Source of the DNA: Secundilactobacillus collinoides DSM 20515 = JCM 1123
GTDB taxonomy: Bacteria > Bacillota > Bacilli > Lactobacillales > Lactobacillaceae
DNA length: 64,000 nt
Direction: 5' to 3'
Assembly: GCF_001435975.1 (NCBI RefSeq)
Contig: NZ_AYYR01000029.1
Span: forward strand, 1 to 64,000
Below, one piece after another: positions 1 to 8,123 of this stretch (positions are counted from its first letter, which is position 1; each line of letters opens with the position of its first letter). The notes under the pieces were generated by a model. It saw only the letters and a list, made by a program, of their open reading frames with translations. It ran no database searches and was not told the origin of the DNA. The position numbers were made by a program, and so were the translations under genes.

Positions 1-87
1 GCTAGTCTAATTGGTCTAGTTATCAAGTGTTGCACTTCAATTTTAAATCGGGGGAATTCGTAAAGTCCATTTACAGGGGAAACCAAC

Positions 88-645
88 CTAAATTTCATCC
101 GGAAATTCATAAATTGCCCGTGCGCCGCCAATTAGTTTAGGACGGGAAGTCAGGTAGGTCGTGTGGGCCTCGCCGATTTCTTTCACGCTGGTCTGAATCG
201 GAATTTGAACAAATTTGACGTGCATGCCGATTTGGGTGTCGCCAATGTCCATGCCGCCGTCAGCAACGATGTGTTCCACTTCAACGGGATCCTTGAAGGT
301 CCGGTAGGCAGCAATCTGAGCTGCGCCGCCTGCGTGCAGGGAAGGGACAACGGACACGATTTCGTATCCGCGCCGGTCAGCCACTTCACGTTCCATGAGG
401 AGGGCACGGTTGATGTGCTGGCAGCCTTGGACGGCGAGCGCAACGTGGTGCTCAGTTAATATAGGAAGTAATGTGTCAATAATCGTGTCGCCTACATCCT
501 GGCTGGAGGCATGCCCCATCCAAGCGCCGGCCACTTCGCTGGTACTGCAGCCGAGAACGAAAAGGCCGTTTTCCGGGAGGGTCACCTTATCGAAGTAGTC
601 GCTGAGGGCTTGGGTTAATTGGTTTTTAATGGTATCTAGATCCAT
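88..645 (-). CDS. UPF0340 / DUF436 family protein (YwlG-like)
   Basis: A 185-residue cytosolic protein that matches the UPF0340 (TIGR01440) family in length and along its whole sequence. Typical stretches are the N-terminal FVLGCSTSEVAG, the central AVQGCQHINRALLMERE and VPSLHAGGA, and the C-terminal IGGARAIYEF. No signal peptide or membrane segment is present. The biochemical role of the family is not established. The gene stands alone: a good ribosome binding site (AAGGAGAG) lies just before the ATG, and the next gene on the same strand ends about 200 bases away. Recognition is from memory of the family. Confidence 0.85.
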   Translation of the reverse strand: MDLDTIKNQLTQALSDYFDKVTLPENGLFVLGCSTSEVAGAWMGHASSQDVGDTIIDTLLPILTEHHVALAVQGCQHINRALLMEREVADRRGYEIVSVVPSLHAGGAAQIAAYRTFKDPVEVEHIVADGGMDIGDTQIGMHVKFVQIPIQTSVKEIGEAHTTYLTSRPKLIGGARAIYEFPDEI

Positions 646-843
646 GTCTCTCTCTCCTTATGCTTGTAATCATTATGCCTACTATACATTGGGAAGCAGA
701 AAATTACAATCAACTCAGCACGGAAAATGAAAATTAGATTAAAAGACGATACAGTGGGCGGATGTTGTCAAAGTCCGGCCATTCGACTGATTCAAAATAA
801 AACCGATTCATTCGGCAGTGATTGCTGAGCGAACCGGTTGATG

Positions 844-1767
844 TTATTTAACCTTGTTTTGAATTTTTTCGAGTTGATTAAACTGACTCATCATCCAACT
901 TTCGTAAGTTTTACCAGTTGGCATAGATTCAGTGACTTTTAGGATTGGAACGTTGTTCTTTTTAGCAAGGGTCATCATGTTTTTGGTGATTTGGTTGATT
1001 TCCTGGGTGTTGACGACAAAGAACTTGATTTTGTGCGCTTTGATGTCATACTGCATAGCTTTGATTTCTGAAGGGGAAGGGTCCGTGTCGTTTTCGACCG
1101 CTAGTGAATACCCGTTATCAGCAATCGTGTAACCGAGATCGTGCAGGGTGTAATCGAAAACTGGCTCGCTGACGTCGACCTTTTCACCGGTAGCGTTTTT
1201 CTTGAGCTGATTGAGTTTCTCTTTGAGCGGTTTTAGTGAGGCAATGTACTGCTTCGCATTTCGTTTAAAGTAAGCCTTATTTTGAGGCTGAAGTTTTGCA
1301 TATTTTTTGACGAGATAATTTGCCAGCTTCGGCATCGTTTTTAGATTGTACCAAATGTGCTGGTTCGCATCGACTGGTTTGCCCATGACCGTTTGGCCAA
1401 CATTGATCTTTGTCGTGTGGGTCGTGTCCGTTGCGATGCGCGTCATCCATGTGTCGTAGCCCAGACCGTTGTAAATAATGACATCAGCATCGCTGACGAT
1501 TTTGGCTGTTTTCGTTGTGGCTTCGTATTCGTGTGGATCCATGCTGGGGGAGTTGATGATAGATTTTACTGTACCCTTGTCACCGAGGACGGCTTTGGCG
1601 GTCTCACCGTAGAAGTCTAAGGAAGTGACTACATGGATTTTGTGAGTTGCTGCAGAACGAGTTGTCGATTTGGTGTTTGTGCAACCTGTCAGTACAATTA
1701 ATAGGAATAGACTTGCAAAAACGAATAAAAAACGAGTGATGTGATGTTGACGAATAGTCAAAATCAA
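844..1767 (-). CDS. Zinc/manganese-type ABC transporter substrate-binding lipoprotein
   Basis: A ZnuA/AdcA-type cluster A-I metal-binding lipoprotein of 307 residues. A hydrophobic signal peptide ends in the lipobox LTGC, so it is probably anchored outside the membrane. Metal-site landmarks are DPHEYE and QHIWYN. The third region reads VFDYTLHDLGY where many relatives have a HPAFGY-type histidine, so metal preference cannot be read directly. The start is TTG at 1767, or a second in-frame TTG two codons later that is better spaced from the GGGGG ribosome binding site. No permease or ATPase gene is adjacent, so the transporter partners must be elsewhere. A bulged palindrome lies about 55 bases upstream. 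Confidence 0.85.
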   Translation of the reverse strand: MILTIRQHHITRFLFVFASLFLLIVLTGCTNTKSTTRSAATHKIHVVTSLDFYGETAKAVLGDKGTVKSIINSPSMDPHEYEATTKTAKIVSDADVIIYNGLGYDTWMTRIATDTTHTTKINVGQTVMGKPVDANQHIWYNLKTMPKLANYLVKKYAKLQPQNKAYFKRNAKQYIASLKPLKEKLNQLKKNATGEKVDVSEPVFDYTLHDLGYTIADNGYSLAVENDTDPSPSEIKAMQYDIKAHKIKFFVVNTQEINQITKNMMTLAKKNNVPILKVTESMPTGKTYESWMMSQFNQLEKIQNKVK

Positions 1768-1821
1768 GCCCCCAAGTTAAAAAGTAATTGTTACGCTTAG
1801 ACTTTCATCTTCGCAGATTTT

Positions 1822-1850
1822 AACGCGAATTGCAATTGCGTTTTTATTTT
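1822..1850. promoter_or_regulatory. Bulged palindrome AACGC-g-AATTGCAATT-GCGTT followed by T-run
   Basis: The arms AACGC/GCGTT and AATT/AATT pair around a GC centre with one bulged G, and TTTTTATTTT follows on the + strand. It lies between the leader region of CRISPR array 1 and the metal-binding lipoprotein gene. It could be a terminator isolating the array from leftward genes, or an operator for the lipoprotein gene. The sequence does not decide between these. Confidence 0.35.
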
Positions 1851-1906
1851 CCTAGTTTAATTGCAACAAGTATATTAGAATCTTAATTGGGTGATCATTT
1901 GGTGAC

Positions 1907-1968
1907 CAAGTCATAAAAAAACGCGTTTTGCTGATTTTGAAATGTTGATTTGATGGGATTTGTTTAGT
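1907..1968 (+). promoter_or_regulatory. CRISPR leader of array 1
   Basis: The 62 bases before the first repeat align over their full length with the 62 bases before array 2 (12408-12469). Shared blocks are TCATAAAAAAACG, GTTTTGC, GATTTT, and TGGGATTTGTTTAGT ending at the first repeat. This end is leader-proximal because the degenerate repeat lies at the opposite end. Conservation between arrays is what is expected of Cas1-Cas2 integration signals. Confidence 0.8.
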
Positions 1969-2667
1969 GTATTCCCCGCATGTGCGGGGGTGATCCTCAA
2001 AAAAGGAGGTAACATTTATGAAATTTTCAGTATTCCCCGCATGTGCGGGGGTGATCCCTTTGTTGTGTTTATCCCAAGCAATTTCTTTAAGTATTCCCCG
2101 CATGTGCGGGGGTGATCCCATATGACGATTTTTGCTGGAGTTGTAACCGCAGTATTCCCCGCATGTGCGGGGGTGACCCGTCACATTCATGCTCGATAGC
2201 TGGGATATTGTGTATTCCCCGCATGTGCGGGGGTGATCCCAGTCAGGAAGACCTGAGTAATGCAATCTTGCTGTATTCCCCGCATGTGCGGGGGTGATCC
2301 CTACAACGTGTACGCCAGTGCTAAAGACGCTGGGTATTCCCCGCATGTGCGGGGGTGATCCCGGAAGCCAGTCAACGGGTTGCCTTGGGTTTTCGTATTC
2401 CCCGCATGTGCGGGGGTGATCCTGAGTTTAACAAGCATGTACAAGCGCTGGAAGAGTATTCCCCGCATGTGCGGGGGTGATCCTTCCAGCCGAAAATTCC
2501 CAATTTCTGATTTTCAGTATTCCCCGCATGTGCGGGGGTGATCCTATCTTCTCCGGCTTTGCCCGTCACAAGCTCACGTATTCCCCGCATGTGCGGGGGT
2601 GATCCTAAGCGTCCGAATATGAATCGGGGATAAAGACCGTATTCCTCGCACATGTGGAGGAGAATAC
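1969..2667 (+). CRISPR. CRISPR array 1, type I-E, 12 repeats / 11 spacers
   Basis: 28-base repeats run from GTATTCCCCGC to GGGGGTGATCC with the loop pair TG (GCATGTGC). They start at 1969, 2030, 2091, 2152, 2212, 2273, 2334, 2395, 2456, 2517, 2578 and 2639. Spacers are 33 bases. The repeat at 2152 has lost one T (GTGACC), which explains the single 60-base period. The last repeat (2639-2667) is strongly diverged, carries a CACATG centre, and ends in GAATAC so that its termini pair. All 11 spacers begin with C or T. Orientation is as in Escherichia coli type I-E, with transcription rightwards towards cas3. Confidence 0.97.
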
Positions 2668-2704
2668 CAAAGAAACGATATCATGCGTTTCGATTGAATT
2701 TTTT

Positions 2705-2724
2705 TGTAGACAATTTATTTTGTA
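2705..2724 (+). repeat. 20-base direct repeat, copy 1, upstream of cas3
   Basis: TGTAGACAATTTATTTTGTA recurs at 2881-2900 with three mismatches (common form TGTAGACANTTNATTNTGTA). An inverted TGTAGACT core lies at 2751-2758, just before a TTGACA hexamer. The position in the leader region of the cas operon suggests an operator, but no regulator can be named. Confidence 0.5.
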
Positions 2725-2759
2725 TCACAAAATAATAAGAAACCATGCAAAGTCTACAC

Positions 2760-2790
2760 TTGACAATGCATGCGTTTTTTGTTTTACATA
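2760..2790 (+). promoter_or_regulatory. cas3p: Candidate promoter of the cas operon
   Basis: TTGACA at 2760-2765 is followed after 17 bases by TTTACA, or after 19 bases by TACATA. The -10 is weak. It is the only consensus -35 seen in the 320-base AT-rich gap between array 1 and cas3, and it would leave an untranslated leader of about 190 bases containing the second direct repeat. Confidence 0.35.
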
Positions 2791-2880
2791 CGGTGAACAT
2801 GAAAAAAATTAAAAAACAAAAATAATTCTATGCATAAAAACGTTTTTAAATTAATATAAGGATAAGTGATTTTTTATATG

Positions 2881-2900
2881 TGTAGACAGTTGATTCTGTA
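2881..2900 (+). repeat. 20-base direct repeat, copy 2, upstream of cas3
   Basis: TGTAGACAGTTGATTCTGTA is the partner of the copy at 2705-2724. It lies downstream of the candidate promoter and 88 bases before the first possible cas3 start codon. Confidence 0.5.
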
Positions 2901-2987
2901 GGGGGATTCACTGTCGAAAAAACGTATAAAAAATATAAAACTAGAGAGGATTGATAACGTAGATACATGTATCGGGAATAAAGGAGT

Positions 2988-5774
2988 GTGATAGTTCTGG
3001 TTACTTTAACGAATCAAGCGACAAGTCTTTGGGCTAAAAAACGGTCTGAGGATGGTGAGCATTACTGGTTACCACTAATTACTCATCTCAGTGATACACA
3101 GAGTACGATAAATTGGCTTTTTAATCATTGGTTTAGTCCTGGGCAAAGACAATTATTAACGCAACGGTTTTCCGAAGAGGACGCGGAAAGACTTGTTAAG
3201 TTTATTGGCTTTACGCATGACATTGGGAAAGCCACACCGGTCTTTCAAACGAAGCGGTCGTTTGACGGAGATCTTGGCCTTGACGCGGAACTTTTAGAAA
3301 TGCTAATCCGCCAAGGTTTTACGGGTTTAGATGATGTGACCTTGTCAGATTCTCGTAAATCACAACATGCGCGCGCTGGTGAAGCATTATTAGATTTTCG
3401 AGGCGTTCCAGAATCAGTGACTGCAATCATTGGCGGGCACCACGGTCGCCCAGAGGATTCGCCACAGACGCAACAGATAGATACCTATACTGCCAACTAT
3501 ATGCAGGTAGACGTGGCCAAAAGTGAAGCTGACAAAACGATTCAGCAAAACTGGCAAAGTGTGCAGGAACAGTTATTTAAATATGGCCTGAGCAGTTCAG
3601 GTTACGATAGTGTCGATGAAATTCCTGATATTAATCAGCCTGAGGCAGTATTGCTGGAGGGACTGCTGATTATGGCTGATTGGCTGGCCTCTAGTGAGTC
3701 GTTAGACGATTCGGAAAACACACCGTTATTCCCTTTGATTGGTTTGAACCAAACGTGGTCTGACATTGATATGAGTAGCCGTTTTAGAAACGCAATTTCG
3801 GCTTGGTATCAGAGCGGAGAATGGGTACCTGCTCAGGTAGGTATTGAAGCGGATCCTTATCAAAAACGCTGGGGTTTCAATGCCCGTCCGGTTCAAAAGA
3901 CCATGACTGAAGCAATTGAGAAAACAACTGACCCCGGAATGGTGATTATCGAAGCTCCGATGGGACTGGGCAAAACGGAAATCGCCTTAGTTGCAGCAGA
4001 ACAGCTAGCCTATAAAACAGGTTGTGATGGTATCTTCATGGGATTACCCACACAAGCCACTAGTAATGCGATGTTTGAACGGGTAGAAGAGTGGTTAAAA
4101 AAGCTTGCTAAAACACAGAATGATAATTTTGACATTAAGTTAATGCATGGGAAAGCAGCATTTAATGAAGATTATCAGGCAATCCCGAATGCATCGAATG
4201 TTGATGATCTGGGTTCAGTGGTTGTTAATAGCTGGTTTGCTGGTAAAAAGTCGATTCTAAGCAAGTTTACGGTCGGAACCATTGATAATTTTTTGCTCTT
4301 AGGCTTGAAACAAAAACACTTGTTTTTAAAACACCTTGGGTTAAGCGACAAAGTCGTTATTCTTGATGAAGTGCATGCATATGACATTTACATGAGTCAA
4401 TACCTGTATAAGGCAGTTGAATGGTTGGCCGCTTATCATGTGCCAATTGTCATTTTGTCTGCGACGCTACCTAAAAAGAAGCGTAATGCTTTGCTTGAAA
4501 AATACTACAAGGGTAAATATGGGAAACATTTCAAAAAAAACGTCGTTGCGCCAGATAACTGGCAAGATAATCAAGCTTATCCGCTTCTAAGTATTTTTGA
4601 CGGTAAAGAAATTAAACAAATTACAGATTTTTCTGGTCAAAGCGATCAAAAAGCCCTCTCCCTGCAAGTCACAAGAGTTCAGGCAGATGACGAAGAGGTC
4701 ATTCACTCAGTTTTGGAAAACCTTCAGGGTGGCGGGATTGCTGGCATTATTGTGAACACGGTAAAGCGGGCGCAAACACTTGCACAACTGGTTCCACAGG
4801 ATGTGCCATTGATGGTTCTCCACTCTGCATTTTTAGCACCGGACCGAGTTGCAAGGGAACGAGAACTGGAGGACGCGATTGGTAAGCATGCTAAACGTCC
4901 GGACAAAATGATTGTGATCGGGACACAGGTACTGGAACAATCATTAGATATTGATTTTGACGTCATGTATACAGATATAGCGCCGATGGATCTGATTTTA
5001 CAGCGTGCTGGGCGTTTGCATCGTCATGATATTGAGCGGCCGAGCAAGCTGAAAAATCCACACTTGTATGTTATGGGCATCAGTGGTTATGGCGATTATG
5101 GCGATGCCAACGAATCGATTTACGAAAAATATTTATTAATGAAAACAGATCATTATTTGGCTAAAACAATTGAATTACCGAATGATATTTCCCGCTTAGT
5201 GCAAGCAGTCTATGATTCTGAAACGGATAAACTAGTAGACGGTCTTGACAGTGCCCAAGAGAAATTTGAAACCGACTTGGAAAAAGAAGAAAAGAAGGCC
5301 AAAATTTTTCAGATTGAGGCGCCCAATTTGACGGTATCGGCATCTGATGACGACGCAACCATTCACGGTTGGTTAAGTCGCGGTCAAAGGCGCGTTGACG
5401 TAGACGAACAGAAGGCAAACGCGGCCGTGCGTGATATTCAAGAAACGTTAGAAGTTATTTTGATTAAACACACGAATAATGGCGATTTCTTGTTGACTGG
5501 TCAAAACATCAATAACGTGCCACCGGTCAAAATAGCACAACAGGTTGTGAGGTTGCCACTCGCGGTGACACCAAGCTATAGGATTGATCAAATTATTTCA
5601 GATTTGGAAACACAAACCGGTAACTATTATCCTAATTGGCAGGAGAGTCGTTGGCTGCGAGGCGCTCTTGCGCTCCCACTGAATGAAGAAAATACGGCTC
5701 AGCTCGATAATTGGCGGCTTCATTATTCGTCAAAATTTGGTCTGAGTTATGAGAAGGAGGATGAAAATGAGTAA
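2988..5774 (+). CDS. cas3: CRISPR-associated helicase/nuclease Cas3 (type I-E)
   Basis: The nuclease-helicase recruited by Cascade to degrade DNA targets, 928 residues. The N-terminal HD nuclease shows FTHDIGK near residue 76 and GHHGRPED near 148. The helicase shows APMGLGKTE (Walker A, about 323), ILDEVHAYD (DEVH box, about 457), LSATLP (about 490) and QRAGRLHRH (motif VI, about 672). All signature residues are present. The start is unclear. GTG at 2988 follows the AAAGGAG site by one base, too close for normal use. The only other in-frame candidates before TLTNQATSLW are ATA at 2991 and CTG at 2997, and a TAA at 2979 closes the frame upstream. The 3' end overlaps cas8e. Confidence 0.95.
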   Translation: MIVLVTLTNQATSLWAKKRSEDGEHYWLPLITHLSDTQSTINWLFNHWFSPGQRQLLTQRFSEEDAERLVKFIGFTHDIGKATPVFQTKRSFDGDLGLDAELLEMLIRQGFTGLDDVTLSDSRKSQHARAGEALLDFRGVPESVTAIIGGHHGRPEDSPQTQQIDTYTANYMQVDVAKSEADKTIQQNWQSVQEQLFKYGLSSSGYDSVDEIPDINQPEAVLLEGLLIMADWLASSESLDDSENTPLFPLIGLNQTWSDIDMSSRFRNAISAWYQSGEWVPAQVGIEADPYQKRWGFNARPVQKTMTEAIEKTTDPGMVIIEAPMGLGKTEIALVAAEQLAYKTGCDGIFMGLPTQATSNAMFERVEEWLKKLAKTQNDNFDIKLMHGKAAFNEDYQAIPNASNVDDLGSVVVNSWFAGKKSILSKFTVGTIDNFLLLGLKQKHLFLKHLGLSDKVVILDEVHAYDIYMSQYLYKAVEWLAAYHVPIVILSATLPKKKRNALLEKYYKGKYGKHFKKNVVAPDNWQDNQAYPLLSIFDGKEIKQITDFSGQSDQKALSLQVTRVQADDEEVIHSVLENLQGGGIAGIIVNTVKRAQTLAQLVPQDVPLMVLHSAFLAPDRVARERELEDAIGKHAKRPDKMIVIGTQVLEQSLDIDFDVMYTDIAPMDLILQRAGRLHRHDIERPSKLKNPHLYVMGISGYGDYGDANESIYEKYLLMKTDHYLAKTIELPNDISRLVQAVYDSETDKLVDGLDSAQEKFETDLEKEEKKAKIFQIEAPNLTVSASDDDATIHGWLSRGQRRVDVDEQKANAAVRDIQETLEVILIKHTNNGDFLLTGQNINNVPPVKIAQQVVRLPLAVTPSYRIDQIISDLETQTGNYYPNWQESRWLRGALALPLNEENTAQLDNWRLHYSSKFGLSYEKEDENE

Positions 5775-7488
5775 ACAATCGTTCAACTTGGTTATCGATC
5801 CATGGATTAAAGTGATTGAGAAAGACACGAATCAAGAAAAACTTGTCTCCTTGACCGAATTTTTTCAGGAGGCACAAAATTATCGCCAGCTCGCTGGGGA
5901 AATGCGGTCACAGGATTTGGCCATTCTTCGGTTCTTGCTGGCAATTTTAACGACCGTTTATTCACGATTCGATGCGAATGATGAACCGTATGAATGGCTT
6001 GATGTCGATAAGGAAGCACTGCAAGTTAGTCAATCTGTTGATGACGATGAATACGATCAAAGTGATTTACAAGAGACGTGGCATCAATTGTTTCAGGCAG
6101 GTCATTTTTCTGAAATTGTTATTCGATATTTGAATCAACACCAAAAGCAATTTGATTTATTTGGCTCACAGCCTTTTTATCAAGTAACTGCGGACCAATA
6201 TGACCTATTGGTTCCGACTAAGAAAAAGGTTGCAAGCGGCTCTGGAACAGTATCAATCAAGCAAATGAATCGACTGATTTCAGAAAGTAACAACACGCCC
6301 TCGTTATTTACACCTAAATCCGAGGATGAAAAAAACAAAATTGCTTTAGATGAACTCACTCGCTGGTTGATAACGTATCAAAACTTTACTGGTGTAACGG
6401 ATAAAACCAAAATTGAAACTGATGAAAAATTTTCGACACCTGCTGGCTGGTTGTACAAGCTAAACCCGGTGGCTGCAAAGGGACAGTCAGTTTTTGAAAC
6501 ATTAATGCTGAATCTTATTTTGTTCAATCAGGACACCAAAGACCACTATATCCAACAGAAGCCCGTCTGGGAATATGACAACATCAATGACTACGTGACT
6601 GAGCGTAAAAAAATGATCTTGCCAGATGATGTATCAAGTCTTTATACCGCATGGGCACGGCTGTTACACATTGAATGGGACGAAAATGAGCAGCCAACTA
6701 TTTTCAGCGCTGGTCTGCCGATGTACAGTAGCGAAAATGCGTTTAAGGTTGAACCAATGTCAACCTGGAAGCACGATGCGCAGGGAGGTGCCGATGACCT
6801 TAAACCAGCGGTGAAAAGTACTCGGTCGCTTGGCATTGCCATGTGGCGTAATTTTGGGCAGTACATTAACGTTGAAAAAACTGATGGAAACGTGACCGGA
6901 GTGGAACCAGGATTGGTCACTTGGCTACACGCACTTAAAAACAAAGGGTTAATTGAAAAAAATCGGCATTTGAATTTAATAAGTGCTGTGCTGGTTAGTG
7001 ATGGCAATGCAACGTCACAGGCACCGGTCGTTGAGGTCACCGATGATTTAACGATTAGAGCGGATGTCTTGTTTGATACCGAGGGCACGCAACGTTGGCC
7101 AATTCGTATTGAAAATATGATTGACACGACGCAACAAATTGGCAAGGATTTTTGGCAATTCGCGGCCACTATTGGGCAAATTCGCAATCTTGATGCACGA
7201 TCCTTTGCGAGTCAACAAAGTGCAACCTTTTATGAGCAATTGAACACACCGTTTAAGCTTTGGCTAGCGAGTCTGTCAAACGATGATGATCGAGACGCTA
7301 AAGAATTGGCGTGGAAGCATGACCTGCGACAGATTGTTTTGGATTCGGCCGAAGCTTTTATGCAGACTAGTACATCTCGAGATATAACAGGCATTATTGT
7401 GACCACTAAAGAGAAGAGTAGAGAAATAAATATTTTTACGGCAAATAATTACCTACGGCACAACGTTCAAAAACATTTAGAGGGGTGA
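5767..7488 (+). CDS. cas8e: Cascade large subunit Cas8e (Cse1/CasA)
   Basis: The large subunit of type I-E Cascade, which recognises the PAM and recruits Cas3. It is 573 residues from the ATG at 5767, which has AAGGAGG six bases upstream; in-frame ATGs at 5749 and 5761 lie in or before that site. The N-terminus FNLVIDPWIKVIE is characteristic of Cse1. The coding sequence overlaps the end of cas3 by eight bases, consistent with translational coupling. The reading frame is intact. Confidence 0.95.
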   Translation: MSKQSFNLVIDPWIKVIEKDTNQEKLVSLTEFFQEAQNYRQLAGEMRSQDLAILRFLLAILTTVYSRFDANDEPYEWLDVDKEALQVSQSVDDDEYDQSDLQETWHQLFQAGHFSEIVIRYLNQHQKQFDLFGSQPFYQVTADQYDLLVPTKKKVASGSGTVSIKQMNRLISESNNTPSLFTPKSEDEKNKIALDELTRWLITYQNFTGVTDKTKIETDEKFSTPAGWLYKLNPVAAKGQSVFETLMLNLILFNQDTKDHYIQQKPVWEYDNINDYVTERKKMILPDDVSSLYTAWARLLHIEWDENEQPTIFSAGLPMYSSENAFKVEPMSTWKHDAQGGADDLKPAVKSTRSLGIAMWRNFGQYINVEKTDGNVTGVEPGLVTWLHALKNKGLIEKNRHLNLISAVLVSDGNATSQAPVVEVTDDLTIRADVLFDTEGTQRWPIRIENMIDTTQQIGKDFWQFAATIGQIRNLDARSFASQQSATFYEQLNTPFKLWLASLSNDDDRDAKELAWKHDLRQIVLDSAEAFMQTSTSRDITGIIVTTKEKSREINIFTANNYLRHNVQKHLEG

Positions 7489-7496
7489 TTTAATTT

Positions 7497-8123
7497 ATGG
7501 CAAAAACAATAACGGGTTCTGTTGATCAAATGCTGCAACAACTTTATGATCACGGCAATCCTAATAAAGCAGTATTAGCTAGTGCGCGCCATGCGGTTTC
7601 CTTAGAAAGCCCGCAGGCCCAGGCGGTCTGGCCAATTATCATGGCGGGAATAGAAACGCCGGCGATAGTTTCAGAGACTTTTGCCCCTAAGTTGAGCAGA
7701 ACTGGTGAACCAACGTACGCTGAAACTGCCGCTTTTGCAGCAATTCGACTCTACGCCATTCATCAGCAAGGGACAGAAGCTTGCGTCTATGGAAGAGCTT
7801 ATGGTGATGAGGCGGAAGGCACGTTGTTTTTTAAAGCTCTAGCACAACTTCGACTCAATGAGAATATTCAAGTTGCTCTTGATCGTCGGGTCAAAGCGCT
7901 ACTAGCCACAACTAACGTCACCAGTGTAATCAACTCACTGACCCATCTAGTGTCCATTCTAAAGGCCAGTCAACGAAACCAACAGATTGACTACGCGCGC
8001 CTAGCAGGCGATCTTTTTCATTTTCAATTTAGTTATGAATCGGCTAATCAAGTGCGACTTACTTGGGGTCGTCAGTATTATTCAAATGTAGAGTCTTCAC
8101 AAACTAAAGGAGAGAAAAACTAA
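7497..8123 (+). CDS. cas11: Cascade small subunit Cas11 (Cse2/CasB)
   Basis: A 208-residue, probably helical protein in the position and size range of Cse2, the small subunit forming the belly of Cascade. Family-like features include the central FAAIRLYAIHQQGTE and the C-terminal DLFHFQFSYESANQVRLTWG. It starts eight bases after the cas8e stop and its TAA shares one base with the cas7e ATG (TAATG), so translation is probably coupled. Identification rests on gene order plus the C-terminal pattern. Confidence 0.92.
   Translation: MAKTITGSVDQMLQQLYDHGNPNKAVLASARHAVSLESPQAQAVWPIIMAGIETPAIVSETFAPKLSRTGEPTYAETAAFAAIRLYAIHQQGTEACVYGRAYGDEAEGTLFFKALAQLRLNENIQVALDRRVKALLATTNVTSVINSLTHLVSILKASQRNQQIDYARLAGDLFHFQFSYESANQVRLTWGRQYYSNVESSQTKGEKN

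Noticed and set aside
2152-2211. A 32-base spacer in array 1
   Set aside because: The short period is caused by a deleted T in the repeat; the spacer itself is 33 bases.
1852-2653. Minus-strand frames of 164 and 93 codons across array 1
   Set aside because: They are read through CRISPR repeats (recurrent ITPAHAGNT / HPRTCGEY); the array, not a protein, explains them.
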